This document shows positions 7,736 through 14,736 of a stretch of 14,808 bases of DNA, one piece after another (the first letter of the stretch is position 1; every line of letters starts with the position of its first letter). Under the pieces are notes generated by a model. The model had not been told where the DNA came from. It worked only from the letters and a program-made list of their open reading frames with translations, and ran no database searches. The DNA is from an uncultured Bacilli bacterium (GTDB taxonomy: Bacteria; Bacillota_I; Bacilli_A; RF39; UBA660), in assembly GCA_947626445.1 (NCBI GenBank), contig CANQSC010000024.1, forward strand, positions 1 to 14,808, read 5' to 3'. Position numbers and translations under genes: made by a program.

Positions 7736-7758
7736 ATAATTAGTTAGGAGGCATGTTT

Positions 7759-9036
7759 ATGGAACAAGCTAATTATAAAAAAAGAATAGTTGAAGATAAG
7801 CTTGATGAATACTTAAGATTATTTGGAGCTGTATGTATTGAAGGTGCTAAATATTGCGGGAAAACATGGTTAGGTAGATCACGAGCAAACAGTGAGATTT
7901 TACTTCATAATAATACTGGTGATACTTCTAATGTAGTAGAACTTGCTAAGATTTCTCCAGCAAATATTTTGCAAGGTGATAATCCTCGTTTAATAGATGA
8001 ATGGCAAGAAGCAACAAATTTGTGGGATGAAATACGAATTAATGTTGATAAATCCGGTTTAAAAGGACAATATATATTAACAGGTTCTTCTACTCCTAAA
8101 AGGGAAAATATTAGCCATAGTGGTGCCGGAAGATTTGGTAAAATTCACCTTCGGCCGATGTCTTTATATGAATCTGGTGACTCAAGTGGTAAGGTATCTT
8201 TGCAAGATATTTGTGAAGGTAAAAAAATTGCTGTGTCTACTGGTGATGTAAAATTAGAAGATTTGATTCATTTAGTTATAAGAGGAGGTTTTCCAGGATT
8301 TATTAATTATACATCTAAAGAAGCTAGTCATGCCTTAAAAGAATATATTAAATTAATTATTGATGATGATTTGTATAGATTAGATGGAAAAAATCGTAAC
8401 AAACATAAAGTTCAATTGCTACTTAAATCCTTAGCACGTAATGAAAGTACGACAGTTACTAATAAAATTTTAAAAGAAGATATTAAAGAGTATGATAGTG
8501 AAGATATTAATATTGATACGGTAACGGATTATTTAGATGCTTTAGATAGACTTTATTTGTTTGATAATGATGAACCATTTAGTCCAAATGTACGTTCAAG
8601 AATAAGAGTAAGACAAGCAGAAAAAAGACATTTTGTTGATCCGTCTTTAGCGTGTGCATTATTAAATCTAACAGAAGAAAAATTATTAGGTGATTTAAAA
8701 ACGTTTGGCTTTTTATTTGAGGCAATGGTTGAAAGAGATTTAAAAATTTATGCTGATTCTTTTAATGCCAATAATTATCATTATCAAGATTATAATAATA
8801 AAGAGATAGATCATGTTATCGAATTAGAAGATGGCAATTGGTGTTGTTTTGAAATAAAACTTGGAGTTAATGAAATTGAAGAGGCAGCTAAAAATTTAGT
8901 TGCAATTAGGGATAAAATTAAAGAAGTAAAAGGTCATGAGCCAAGTGTCTTATGCGTCATATGTGGAATGTCTAATATGGCATATCAAAGAGAAGATGGT
9001 GTTTTCGTTGTGCCAATAACAGCATTAAAAAATTAA
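7759..9036 (+). CDS. AAA ATPase with DUF4143 C-terminal domain
   Basis: This 425-residue soluble protein has Walker A GAKYCGKT at residues 29-36, Walker B PRLIDEWQ around D80/E81, a sensor-like ILTGSS, and the family hallmark GRFGKIHLRPMSLYESG. The C-terminal DUF4143 region carries EIDHVIEL and, after a short loop, FEIKLG. This Asp...Glu-x-Lys arrangement resembles a PD-(D/E)XK nuclease core. These ATPases are common mobile-type genes in bacteria and archaea, and their function is not settled; a defence or toxin-like nuclease role is speculation. ATG 7759 is chosen because AGGAGG (7746-7751) is seven bases away; ATG 7753 touches the ribosome site. Upstream lie its own promoter and the 23-bp repeats. 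G+C is somewhat higher than in the adjacent kinase gene, compatible with transfer. Confidence 0.88.
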   Translation: MEQANYKKRIVEDKLDEYLRLFGAVCIEGAKYCGKTWLGRSRANSEILLHNNTGDTSNVVELAKISPANILQGDNPRLIDEWQEATNLWDEIRINVDKSGLKGQYILTGSSTPKRENISHSGAGRFGKIHLRPMSLYESGDSSGKVSLQDICEGKKIAVSTGDVKLEDLIHLVIRGGFPGFINYTSKEASHALKEYIKLIIDDDLYRLDGKNRNKHKVQLLLKSLARNESTTVTNKILKEDIKEYDSEDINIDTVTDYLDALDRLYLFDNDEPFSPNVRSRIRVRQAEKRHFVDPSLACALLNLTEEKLLGDLKTFGFLFEAMVERDLKIYADSFNANNYHYQDYNNKEIDHVIELEDGNWCCFEIKLGVNEIEEAAKNLVAIRDKIKEVKGHEPSVLCVICGMSNMAYQREDGVFVVPITALKN

Positions 9037-9048
9037 GGAGTTAAAAGT

Positions 9049-9588
9049 ATGAAGATATTATTGTGGGGACCAGCTTGTGTAGGTAAAACTGATGTTGGCA
9101 AATTATTAGCTAATAAATTATAAATTTATAATGATATTATTAAAGAAAAATATAAAACAATAGATAACTTTAATCATAGTTTTATAAGTTTATATGGACT
9201 TTATTTAGAAAAAGAAAGTTTAGTATCAGATGTTATTAAAAATAATGATAATTTTGTTTTAGTTGTTACGGCTATTTAAAGAATTGCTAAAACTGATACT
9301 ATTTCAGTAGTTTTATTTGATTATCCTGAAAAAATATATGATCGAATTTTATTTTATGATGAGAATGATAAGTTAATGAGTGATAGTAAAGAATATCGAG
9401 ATAGTCATCGTGATCATTATATGAAAGAAGTAAAAGAAGATATACGTTATGCAAAGGATAAATATGATGTTCTTCCTAAATTTGAAATAAAAGGAAGGAA
9501 ATTTGAGGATATTATAGATGAATTAGCTGATTTTATTTATGATATTAATGATGGGTATAAAACGGTTGAAATAAAAAATAATTTTTAG
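9049..9588 (+). pseudogene. P-loop (shikimate-kinase-like) gene with two in-frame TAA codons
   Basis: From ATG 9049 (AAGGAG at 9035-9040, overlapping the previous stop) the frame runs 180 codons to TAG. It begins with a kinase-type Walker A, GPACVGKT, at residues 7-14. This N-terminus and later segments (KTDTISVVLFDYPEKIYDRI; GRKFEDIIDEL near the end) resemble the shikimate-kinase/adenylate-kinase P-loop superfamily. Two TAA codons interrupt it, codon 25 (9121-9123) and codon 77 (9277-9279). Both fall where the sequence also looks shorter than I would expect for the family, so small deletions may be involved. The segment after the second stop could start at ATG 9376 (70 residues) but would lack the P-loop. 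Most likely a decaying gene; substrate unknown. Confidence 0.72.
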
Positions 9589-9619
9589 TTAGCAAAAATA
9601 TGCTCATTTTTGTTGCTAG
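9589..9619. terminator. Hairpin between convergent genes
   Basis: TAGCAA (9590-9595) followed by AAA pairs with TTTTTGTTGCTA (ending at 9618), with a one-base bulge and a loop around TATGCTCA. It lies between the end of the plus-strand kinase-like gene and the end of the minus-strand gene, so it may serve both directions. The T tracts are weak. Confidence 0.45.
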
Positions 9620-9630
9620 AATAATGGACA

Positions 9631-10356
9631 TTACAAGCCATTCTTTTTGCTATTATTAGAATTCATATCATTTAGAAAGTTTATTACATTATCATTTGAA
9701 ATATTTTTTAGTTTAGTATTCATTCTTTCTAAGAAATATTGATTATAAGCTAATCGTTCATAATATTCAAAGTCATCCAAATCTTTATAATTAGTTCTTT
9801 TAATATGATTATTAGGATGTAATCTCCAAATATCTATTAAGTTAAATAAATTAGAATAATTTCTTATTTCGTTAAGTACAACATTTTTATAATCTAAGTT
9901 ATGATTTATTATTTTATAAATAAGTTGTTTGCTAATTGAGTCTATTAATTCATCAAAAATTATAAAATCTTCATGGTCTAGAATTAGTAAATTTTTATCA
10001 GTTATTTTTTCTGACATTAGATATTGTTTAAATTGATTTTCTTTTTTAAATAAATAAAATTTTTCATATTTAGTAAAATTAGGAATAACCGATTTTATAG
10101 CTAAGATAAATTTTGCTTGAATTGAATATTCTAAAAATTCCTTAATTTTTTTATTTTCATGACTAAATTGTTTATTATAATCGATTCTAGAAGCAAATTG
10201 TAAAGGGTTAGGGATAATATAATTTAAAGTTTCAAAGATACTTATAGGATTATTTTCATCATAAATTTTATCTTGTTCATAACCTAAAAAATCAATAAAC
10301 CAAAATCCGGTTTTATCATCATAAAAAAAATTTTTATTTTGTTTTTCAAAATCCAT
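9631..10356 (-). CDS. Kinase-fold protein, C-terminal part (split gene)
   Basis: This 241-residue frame starts almost at the metal-binding loop of a protein-kinase/aminoglycoside-phosphotransferase-like fold. NKNFFYDDKTGFWFID supplies the catalytic-loop Asn (N9) and the DFG-equivalent Asp (D22). The remainder is a helical C-lobe rich in aromatic and charged residues. It has no N-lobe of its own, because that is encoded by the overlapping frame at 10346-10723. ATG 10356 overlaps the TGA of that frame by 11 bases, so translational coupling is possible, but a broken single gene is more likely. The HxD catalytic motif expected between hinge and Asn was not found in either frame, which suggests loss of part of the core. 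Low-complexity Asn/Lys tail. The substrate is not inferable. Confidence 0.6.
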   Translation of the reverse strand: MDFEKQNKNFFYDDKTGFWFIDFLGYEQDKIYDENNPISIFETLNYIIPNPLQFASRIDYNKQFSHENKKIKEFLEYSIQAKFILAIKSVIPNFTKYEKFYLFKKENQFKQYLMSEKITDKNLLILDHEDFIIFDELIDSISKQLIYKIINHNLDYKNVVLNEIRNYSNLFNLIDIWRLHPNNHIKRTNYKDLDDFEYYERLAYNQYFLERMNTKLKNISNDNVINFLNDMNSNNSKKNGL

Positions 10357-10723
10357 TTCTTTTAAAAGGATAGATATTTTTTAAATCCGTAAGAACTTGT
10401 TCTTCACTCACTCCATATTTAGCTAGAGAATGGCAATTTCTTCCTGGACATTTTTCTTCTAAGACATAGCAAACATCTTTGTTATTTTCAACTGTTCTTA
10501 ATATATCTAAATGCTTTGGAGTATTAACACCCATTAAAGCTTTTTCATTTATTTTATCTTTAACTATTAGAGCATTTTCTCTAGCTCTTCTGTTATTAGC
10601 GTATTTTAAAGAAAGAACATATTTTACTAAAACGACATCATCAAAGTCATAGCATTCACTCCCGCCATTGCTGATGTTATCTAAATCTTTTGCTTTTTTA
10701 ATTGCTTCTTCGATATTGATCAT
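10346..10723 (-). CDS. Kinase-fold protein, N-lobe part (split gene)
   Basis: This 125-residue frame resembles the N-lobe of a kinase-like fold. ECYDFDDVVLVKY gives a strand with a candidate ATP-binding Lys34, and NRRARENALIVKDKINEKALMGVNTPKHL gives the C-helix region. VCYVLEEKCPGR (about 85-95) looks like the hinge. It stops at TGA (10348-10346), just before the C-lobe frame begins. A +1 shift at TTT-TGA would join it directly to EKQNKNFFYDD of the next frame. The start is supported by GAGGAG on the minus strand (complement around 10732-10737), eight bases before the ATG. The gene diverges from htpG. It is the only frame here ending in TGA. Confidence 0.6.
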   Translation of the reverse strand: MINIEEAIKKAKDLDNISNGGSECYDFDDVVLVKYVLSLKYANNRRARENALIVKDKINEKALMGVNTPKHLDILRTVENNKDVCYVLEEKCPGRNCHSLAKYGVSEEQVLTDLKNIYPFKRNGF

Positions 10724-10743
10724 TTTTTCTACTCCTCGGTCTC

Positions 10744-10752
10744 ATTATATCA
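10744..10752 (-). promoter_or_regulatory. Extended -10 promoter of split kinase gene
   Basis: On the minus strand TGATATAAT gives a perfect -10 with the TGN extension, about 20 bases before the Shine-Dalgarno. The -35 at 17 bp (TTTTAA) is poor, as allowed for extended -10 promoters. It lies back to back with the htpG promoter. Confidence 0.55.
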
Positions 10753-10788
10753 AAAAATATCTTGATTTAAAAATAAAAGAGTTAGTGC

Positions 10789-10817
10789 TTGACAAACTCA
10801 TTTTTCGTGACTATAAT
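10789..10817 (+). promoter_or_regulatory. Consensus sigma-A promoter of htpG
   Basis: TTGACA (10789-10794), exactly 17 bp, then TATAAT (10812-10817): a full consensus vegetative promoter. It is expected to be very strong unless repressed, which fits the CIRCE-like operator placed just after it. Confidence 0.92.
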
Positions 10818-10822
10818 TTTAT

Positions 10823-10849
10823 TTAGCAGTTAGTTATATCGAGTGCTAA
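10823..10849 (+). promoter_or_regulatory. CIRCE-like HrcA operator upstream of htpG
   Basis: TTAGCAGTT (10823-10831), nine bases, then GAGTGCTAA (10841-10849). The CIRCE consensus is TTAGCACTC-N9-GAGTGCTAA, so the right arm is perfect, the left arm matches 7/9, and the spacing is exact. It lies between the -10 and the ribosome site (GGAG 10852-10855), the usual position for HrcA repression relieved by heat shock. HrcA itself is not in the window. Confidence 0.85.
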
Positions 10850-10864
10850 AAGGAGAATGATGAT

Positions 10865-12679
10865 ATGAAAGAATTTAAAGCTGAATCTAAAAGATTGATG
10901 GAATTAATGATTAATTCGATTTATACGAATAAAGAAATATTTTTAAGAGAAATTATTTCTAATGCTTCTGATGCTATTGATAAATTACATTATGAGTCTT
11001 TAACTAATAAGAAAATGAAAGTTAATAAAAAAGACTTTGCGATTATTGTTAAAGTAAATAAAGAAGACCGTACTTTAACTGTTAGTGATAATGGTATTGG
11101 AATGTCTAAAGAAGAATTAGAAAAAAACTTAGGAACTATTGCCAAAAGTGGTTCATTTGATTTTAAAAATGAAAATAAGAAAAAAGAAAATATTGATATT
11201 ATTGGGCAATTTGGGGTTGGTTTTTATTCAGCCTTTATGGTTGCCTCTAAAGTTGAAGTAATATCTAAATCTTATGGTAGTGATGAAGCATATTCTTGGG
11301 TCTCTAAAGGTATAGATGGTTATGAGATTAAAAAAGCTAATAAAGAAAGTTATGGAACCGATATAATTATAACGATTAAAGATGAAGAAGAATATAATCG
11401 TTATTTAGAAGATTTTGAAATTAGAAACTTAATTAAAAAATATTCTGATTATATAACTTATCCAATTAAGATGGAAGAAGATAAAAAGTTGGAAACAATT
11501 AATTCTCTTATCCCTTTGTGGCGTCGTAATAAAAAGGAAGTTAGTGAAGAAGAATATAATACCTTCTATTCCGATAAATTTTTTGATTATGAAAAACCAT
11601 TAAGTCATTTACATATTAAAGCAGAAGGTTTATTAGAATATGCATCATTGTTATATATTCCTTCTCATGCTAGTTATGATTATTATTCTAAAGAATATGA
11701 AAAAGGTTTGCAACTATATTCTAATGGTGTCTTAATTATGGAAAAGTGTGGTGATTTATTACCTGATTACTTTAGCTTTGTTAAAGGTGTTGTTGATTCT
11801 TCTGATTTATCTCTTAATATTTCAAGAGAAATGTTACAACAAAATCGTGTTTTAAAAACAATTGCTAGTAATATTGAAAAACATGTTAAGAGTGAATTAT
11901 TAAGTATGCAAAAAAATAATCGGGAAGATTATTTAAAATTCTGGGAATCTTTTGGTTTACAAATTAAAGCTGGTATTTATGATAATTTTGGAATGGATAA
12001 AGAAAAATTAGAAGACTTATTAATGTTTTATTCTTCTAAAGAAGATAAAATGGTTACTTTAGATGAATATTTTCAAAATAATCAAGATGAAAAAGATATT
12101 TATTATGCTTGTGGTAGTAGTGTCGATCAAATTAAATCTTTACCGCAAGTAGAAAATTTAATAGCTAAAAATAAAGATATCTTATTATGTACAACATATT
12201 TAGATGAATTTGCTTTAAAAGCTATTAATAAATATCAAGATAAAGAGTTTAAAAATGTATGTTCTGATAATATAGAAAATGAAACTGAAGAAGAAAAAGA
12301 AGAACTTAAAACTTTAAATGAAAAAGATAGGGACATTCTAAACTTAATGAAAGAAGCAATTGATGTAAAAGAAGTTAAGTTTACTAGTCGCTTAACTAAT
12401 CATCCAGTATGCTTATCAACTGTTGGAAATATTTCGGTTGAAATGGAAAAAGTTATGAATAGTATGCCTACTAATAATAACATTAATGCTGAAAAAGTCT
12501 TAGAAATTAATTATCAACATCCAATTGTTAAAAAGCTTGAAGAATTATATAAAAATGATAAAGAAGAATTAAAAAAATTTAGTAAAGTATTATATGCTGA
12601 AGCTAGATTAATTGAAGGATTACCAATTGAAAATCCTACTGAAATTACTGATTTAATATGTGAAATTTTAGTTAAATAA
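10865..12679 (+). CDS. htpG: Molecular chaperone HtpG (Hsp90)
   Basis: This 604-residue cytosolic ATP-dependent chaperone is near full family length (E. coli about 624). The GHKL ATPase domain motifs are all present: REIISNASDAIDKL (N33, D36), DNGIGM at 75-80, GTIAKSGS at 90-97, and GQFGVGFYSAFMV from 114. The middle domain has the conserved NISREMLQQNRVLKTI segment, whose Arg contacts ATP phosphate, and the C-terminal dimerisation part ends near ADLICEIL-like ITDLICEILVK. AAAAGGAG at 10848-10855 lies nine bases before the ATG. It stands alone, divergent from the split kinase and convergent with the membrane protein gene. Consensus promoter plus CIRCE imply heat induction through HrcA. Confidence 0.98.
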   Translation: MKEFKAESKRLMELMINSIYTNKEIFLREIISNASDAIDKLHYESLTNKKMKVNKKDFAIIVKVNKEDRTLTVSDNGIGMSKEELEKNLGTIAKSGSFDFKNENKKKENIDIIGQFGVGFYSAFMVASKVEVISKSYGSDEAYSWVSKGIDGYEIKKANKESYGTDIIITIKDEEEYNRYLEDFEIRNLIKKYSDYITYPIKMEEDKKLETINSLIPLWRRNKKEVSEEEYNTFYSDKFFDYEKPLSHLHIKAEGLLEYASLLYIPSHASYDYYSKEYEKGLQLYSNGVLIMEKCGDLLPDYFSFVKGVVDSSDLSLNISREMLQQNRVLKTIASNIEKHVKSELLSMQKNNREDYLKFWESFGLQIKAGIYDNFGMDKEKLEDLLMFYSSKEDKMVTLDEYFQNNQDEKDIYYACGSSVDQIKSLPQVENLIAKNKDILLCTTYLDEFALKAINKYQDKEFKNVCSDNIENETEEEKEELKTLNEKDRDILNLMKEAIDVKEVKFTSRLTNHPVCLSTVGNISVEMEKVMNSMPTNNNINAEKVLEINYQHPIVKKLEELYKNDKEELKKFSKVLYAEARLIEGLPIENPTEITDLICEILVK

Positions 12680-12700
12680 AAGAGGCGTGTGCCTCTTATT
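12680..12700. terminator. Bidirectional terminator after htpG
   Basis: AAGAGGC (12680-12686), loop GTGT, GCCTCTT (12691-12697): a perfect 7-bp stem. ATTCTTTT follows on the plus strand and TTATTTAAC on the minus strand. It overlaps the stop codon of the convergent minus-strand gene and can end both transcripts. Confidence 0.8.
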
Positions 12701-13481
12701 CTTTTGCTCTTTCTTCTTCATAAGAAAGAACATAGAAGATTTCATTATTTTCATAGTAACATGAAACTTTTAAATTTTTATATTGAGTAGCTTTAATCAT
12801 TGTTGGTTTAGTAGAATCTCCTATTAAATAAACGGGATTATCAATATTACTTTCTTCTTCTTTAAAAATATTATAAACATAATCTGATGGTAAATTATTA
12901 TCTTTTAAAAATTTTGCTAAATCGATGTCATTAACTTCAATTTTTTCTAAATTTTCATTATATATTTTTACACCATTTTCATCAGTATAATATAATGTTC
13001 TTTTACTGTCTTCTTTTTCTTTATAATCGGTAGGTTTAAAAGCTATATTGTTTAATGGAACTTTTTCAACTTCCATTTTTTCATTAAATTCATCAATAGT
13101 AATTTCCCATTTATAAAGACAATATTTAACGTTATTAATTCTTAAATCACTACCATTAATATTAAATTTTGTTTCATTATTTTTAAACATTTCTAAGGCA
13201 ATATTATACATTTCATCTTCAAGAATACCATTACTACTAATTAAAATAAATACTTTATCAGGATTATTGTCTTTTAAATAATAACTATAATTTTGATCAG
13301 AATATAGAAAATAAGATTTACCTTTATCTTCATCTGTATTATTGTTGATGATTCTAAAATTTAAGCCATTACTTGTTTCGTTTGTAACTGGTTTTTTAAT
13401 TAAAAAGAAATAAACTAAACATCCTAGAATAACTACTAATAAACCAATTAATATAAATTTATATTTTTTAATAAATTCCAT
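12696..13481 (-). CDS. Hypothetical membrane-anchored extracytoplasmic protein
   Basis: Not recognised. The 261-residue protein has a basic N-terminus (KKYK), one hydrophobic segment at ~9-27, and then a polar domain rich in Asn, Asp, Glu and Tyr that should lie outside the cell. VILGC at 17-21 resembles a lipobox, but -2 is Leu and the hydrophobic run continues past the Cys (LVYFFLI), so a single-pass anchor is more likely than a lipoprotein. The domain looks like a mixed alpha/beta solute- or partner-binding module with no catalytic motif visible. Minus-strand AGGAGG (complement 13491-13496) precedes the ATG by nine bases. It has its own promoter and shares a terminator with htpG. Confidence 0.8.
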   Translation of the reverse strand: MEFIKKYKFILIGLLVVILGCLVYFFLIKKPVTNETSNGLNFRIINNNTDEDKGKSYFLYSDQNYSYYLKDNNPDKVFILISSNGILEDEMYNIALEMFKNNETKFNINGSDLRINNVKYCLYKWEITIDEFNEKMEVEKVPLNNIAFKPTDYKEKEDSKRTLYYTDENGVKIYNENLEKIEVNDIDLAKFLKDNNLPSDYVYNIFKEEESNIDNPVYLIGDSTKPTMIKATQYKNLKVSCYYENNEIFYVLSYEEERAKE

Positions 13482-13543
13482 AATATCATACCTCCTATAT
13501 ATTTTATGAATAATTAAATCTAAAACAAATATATCTTATTAAA

Positions 13544-13572
13544 ATTATATTACTCTTAAAATTTAAAAGCAA
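13544..13572 (-). promoter_or_regulatory. Promoter of membrane-anchored protein gene
   Basis: On the minus strand TTGCTT (complement 13567-13572), a 17-bp spacer, then TATAAT (complement 13544-13549). It reads away from the YkgJ-type gene. The rest of the 155-base divergent gap is A/T runs. Confidence 0.65.
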
Positions 13573-13605
13573 TTATATTTTTTTATATATTTTTTTATTT
13601 ACTAA

Positions 13606-13616
13606 TGTGTTAAAAT
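13606..13616 (+). promoter_or_regulatory. Extended -10 promoter of YkgJ-type gene
   Basis: TGTGT-TAAAAT (-10 at 13611-13616) carries the TRTGN extension. No -35 is recognisable in the T-rich stretch before it. The same 11 bases recur at 14153-14163 before the next gene. Confidence 0.5.
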
Positions 13617-13636
13617 ATATAAAAGTGGTGATTAAA

Positions 13637-14113
13637 ATGGTTAATTTAAAAGAATTAGATAATAAGCTTGATGAAAATTATAAGTTTCGTAGTTATTTAA
13701 AATGTCATGCTGATGAAAAACAATTAGATGAAGATTTTAAAAAATTACATGAAAAGTATTTTAAAATTTATGATTGTAGTAAATGCCGTAATTGTTGTAA
13801 GAAAATTGGTATTTCAATGAATGAAAGTGAATTAGATAAAATATGTGAAACTTATAATTATGATAAAGAAAAGTTAAAAGAAAAATATTTACAAGAAGAA
13901 TATGGCGAATATACTGCCAATCCTTGTCCTTTTTTAGATGATAAAACCTGTAAGATTGAAAAGTGTTTACCTAAATCTTGTCAAGAATATCCTTATACAA
14001 ATAAAGAAGAAAGATTATATAGTTTAATTACAGTTGTTAATAACAGTAAAGTATGTCCAGTTGTGTATGAAATACTTGAAGAGTTAAAAGATAAGTATCA
14101 TTTTAGAAGATAA
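13637..14113 (+). CDS. YkgJ family cysteine-cluster protein
   Basis: This 158-residue protein has the CxxCxxCC cluster (C47, C50, C53, C54; CSKCRNCC) followed by CPFLDDKTCKIEKCLPKSCQEYP with C97, C105, C110 and C115, the signature of the YkgJ/FliB-like zinc- or iron-chelating family (PF03692). Nine of its Cys fall in this domain or just after it (C140). Members are cytosolic; most have no known reaction, and a few homologues methylate flagellin lysines, for which there is no support here. ATG 13637 is chosen because GGTG lies shortly before it and the -10 box overlaps any earlier start. The residues before the cluster form a charged helix. It stands next to, and in the same direction as, a phosphoesterase gene. 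Confidence 0.85.
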   Translation: MVNLKELDNKLDENYKFRSYLKCHADEKQLDEDFKKLHEKYFKIYDCSKCRNCCKKIGISMNESELDKICETYNYDKEKLKEKYLQEEYGEYTANPCPFLDDKTCKIEKCLPKSCQEYPYTNKEERLYSLITVVNNSKVCPVVYEILEELKDKYHFRR

Positions 14114-14134
14114 AAATTTTTGTTCTAATATTAT

Positions 14135-14163
14135 TTGATGTTTATTTTGAAGTGTGTTAAAAT
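14135..14163 (+). promoter_or_regulatory. Promoter of metallophosphoesterase gene
   Basis: TTGATG (14135-14140), a 17-bp spacer, then TAAAAT (14158-14163) with a TGTGT extension. It lies 19 bases before the start codon, with AGAGGT as ribosome site. Confidence 0.65.
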
Positions 14164-14181
14164 GATATTAGAGGTAATAAA

Positions 14182-14691
14182 ATGAAAACATATATTATAT
14201 CTGATACGCATTTTAATCATAGTAATATTATTAAATATTGTAATAGACCTTTTAAAGATGTTATAGAAATGAATAAAAAAATTATTGATAATTGGAATAT
14301 GATAGTTAGAAAAGATGATATTGTGTATCATTTAGGAGATTTTTTATTAGGTTCAAAAAAAGATTTAGCTAATATTGTTTCAAAGTTAAATGGTAAGATA
14401 TATTTAATTAAAGGTAATCATGATCATTTAACTACAAAAGCATATGAAGAATGTGGCATTAAAGTTTTAAAAAATGCTCCTATTATTTTAGATGAATATA
14501 AAGTTATATTATCTCATCGCCCTTTACCTGATAGTATGCTAAAAAATTATCTTAACATTCATGGTCATATTCATGAAAGAAAAATTGAAGATATTTATGA
14601 TAATAATTTATACGATAAGAATAAACATTTAAATGTTAGCTGTGATGTTTTAAATTTTAAACCAGTCCTAATAAGCGAATATGTTAAATAA
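14182..14691 (+). CDS. Calcineurin-like metallophosphoesterase
   Basis: This 169-residue cytosolic phosphoesterase has all five metal-site blocks in order: DTHF (D8, H10), GD at 52-53, GNHD at 78-81, SHRP at 111-114 and HGHIH at 127-131. These coordinate a dinuclear Mn/Fe/Zn centre that hydrolyses phosphomonoesters or diesters. The THFNHSNIIKYCNRPF opening defines the small single-domain subgroup found widely in bacteria and phages, whose physiological substrate is mostly unknown. Length is typical for that subgroup. AGAGGT precedes the ATG by several bases. It probably has its own promoter and is not strictly coupled to the cysteine-cluster gene. Confidence 0.92.
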   Translation: MKTYIISDTHFNHSNIIKYCNRPFKDVIEMNKKIIDNWNMIVRKDDIVYHLGDFLLGSKKDLANIVSKLNGKIYLIKGNHDHLTTKAYEECGIKVLKNAPIILDEYKVILSHRPLPDSMLKNYLNIHGHIHERKIEDIYDNNLYDKNKHLNVSCDVLNFKPVLISEYVK

Positions 14692-14736
14692 TTCACTTAA
14701 TGATATATTTATAATAATTATGAAAAGAGGAATATC

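Noticed and set aside
7525..7743. A 72-codon frame running through the 23-bp repeats
   Set aside because: It starts inside the histidine kinase gene in another frame. The 23-base unit simply cycles through three phases without hitting a stop, and there is no ribosome site.
5846..9279. Reassignment of TAA to a sense codon
   Set aside because: TAA ends most intact genes in the window (for example at 761, 3152, 5718, 7589, 9036 and 12679), several followed soon by a second stop.
10346..10348. Mycoplasma-type code with TGA as Trp
   Set aside because: Conserved Trp positions use TGG throughout, no long frame contains TGA, and reading this TGA as Trp would only add a few codons before TAA.
10780..10800. 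A second CIRCE-like arm around TTAGTGCTT overlapping the htpG -35
   Set aside because: There is no matching arm at the correct nine-base spacing. GAGTT and AACTC nearby can pair but do not fit the consensus.
13607..13636. Upstream GTG start extending the YkgJ-type protein by ten residues
   Set aside because: It would overlap the -10 box and lacks a Shine-Dalgarno, while ATG 13637 has one.
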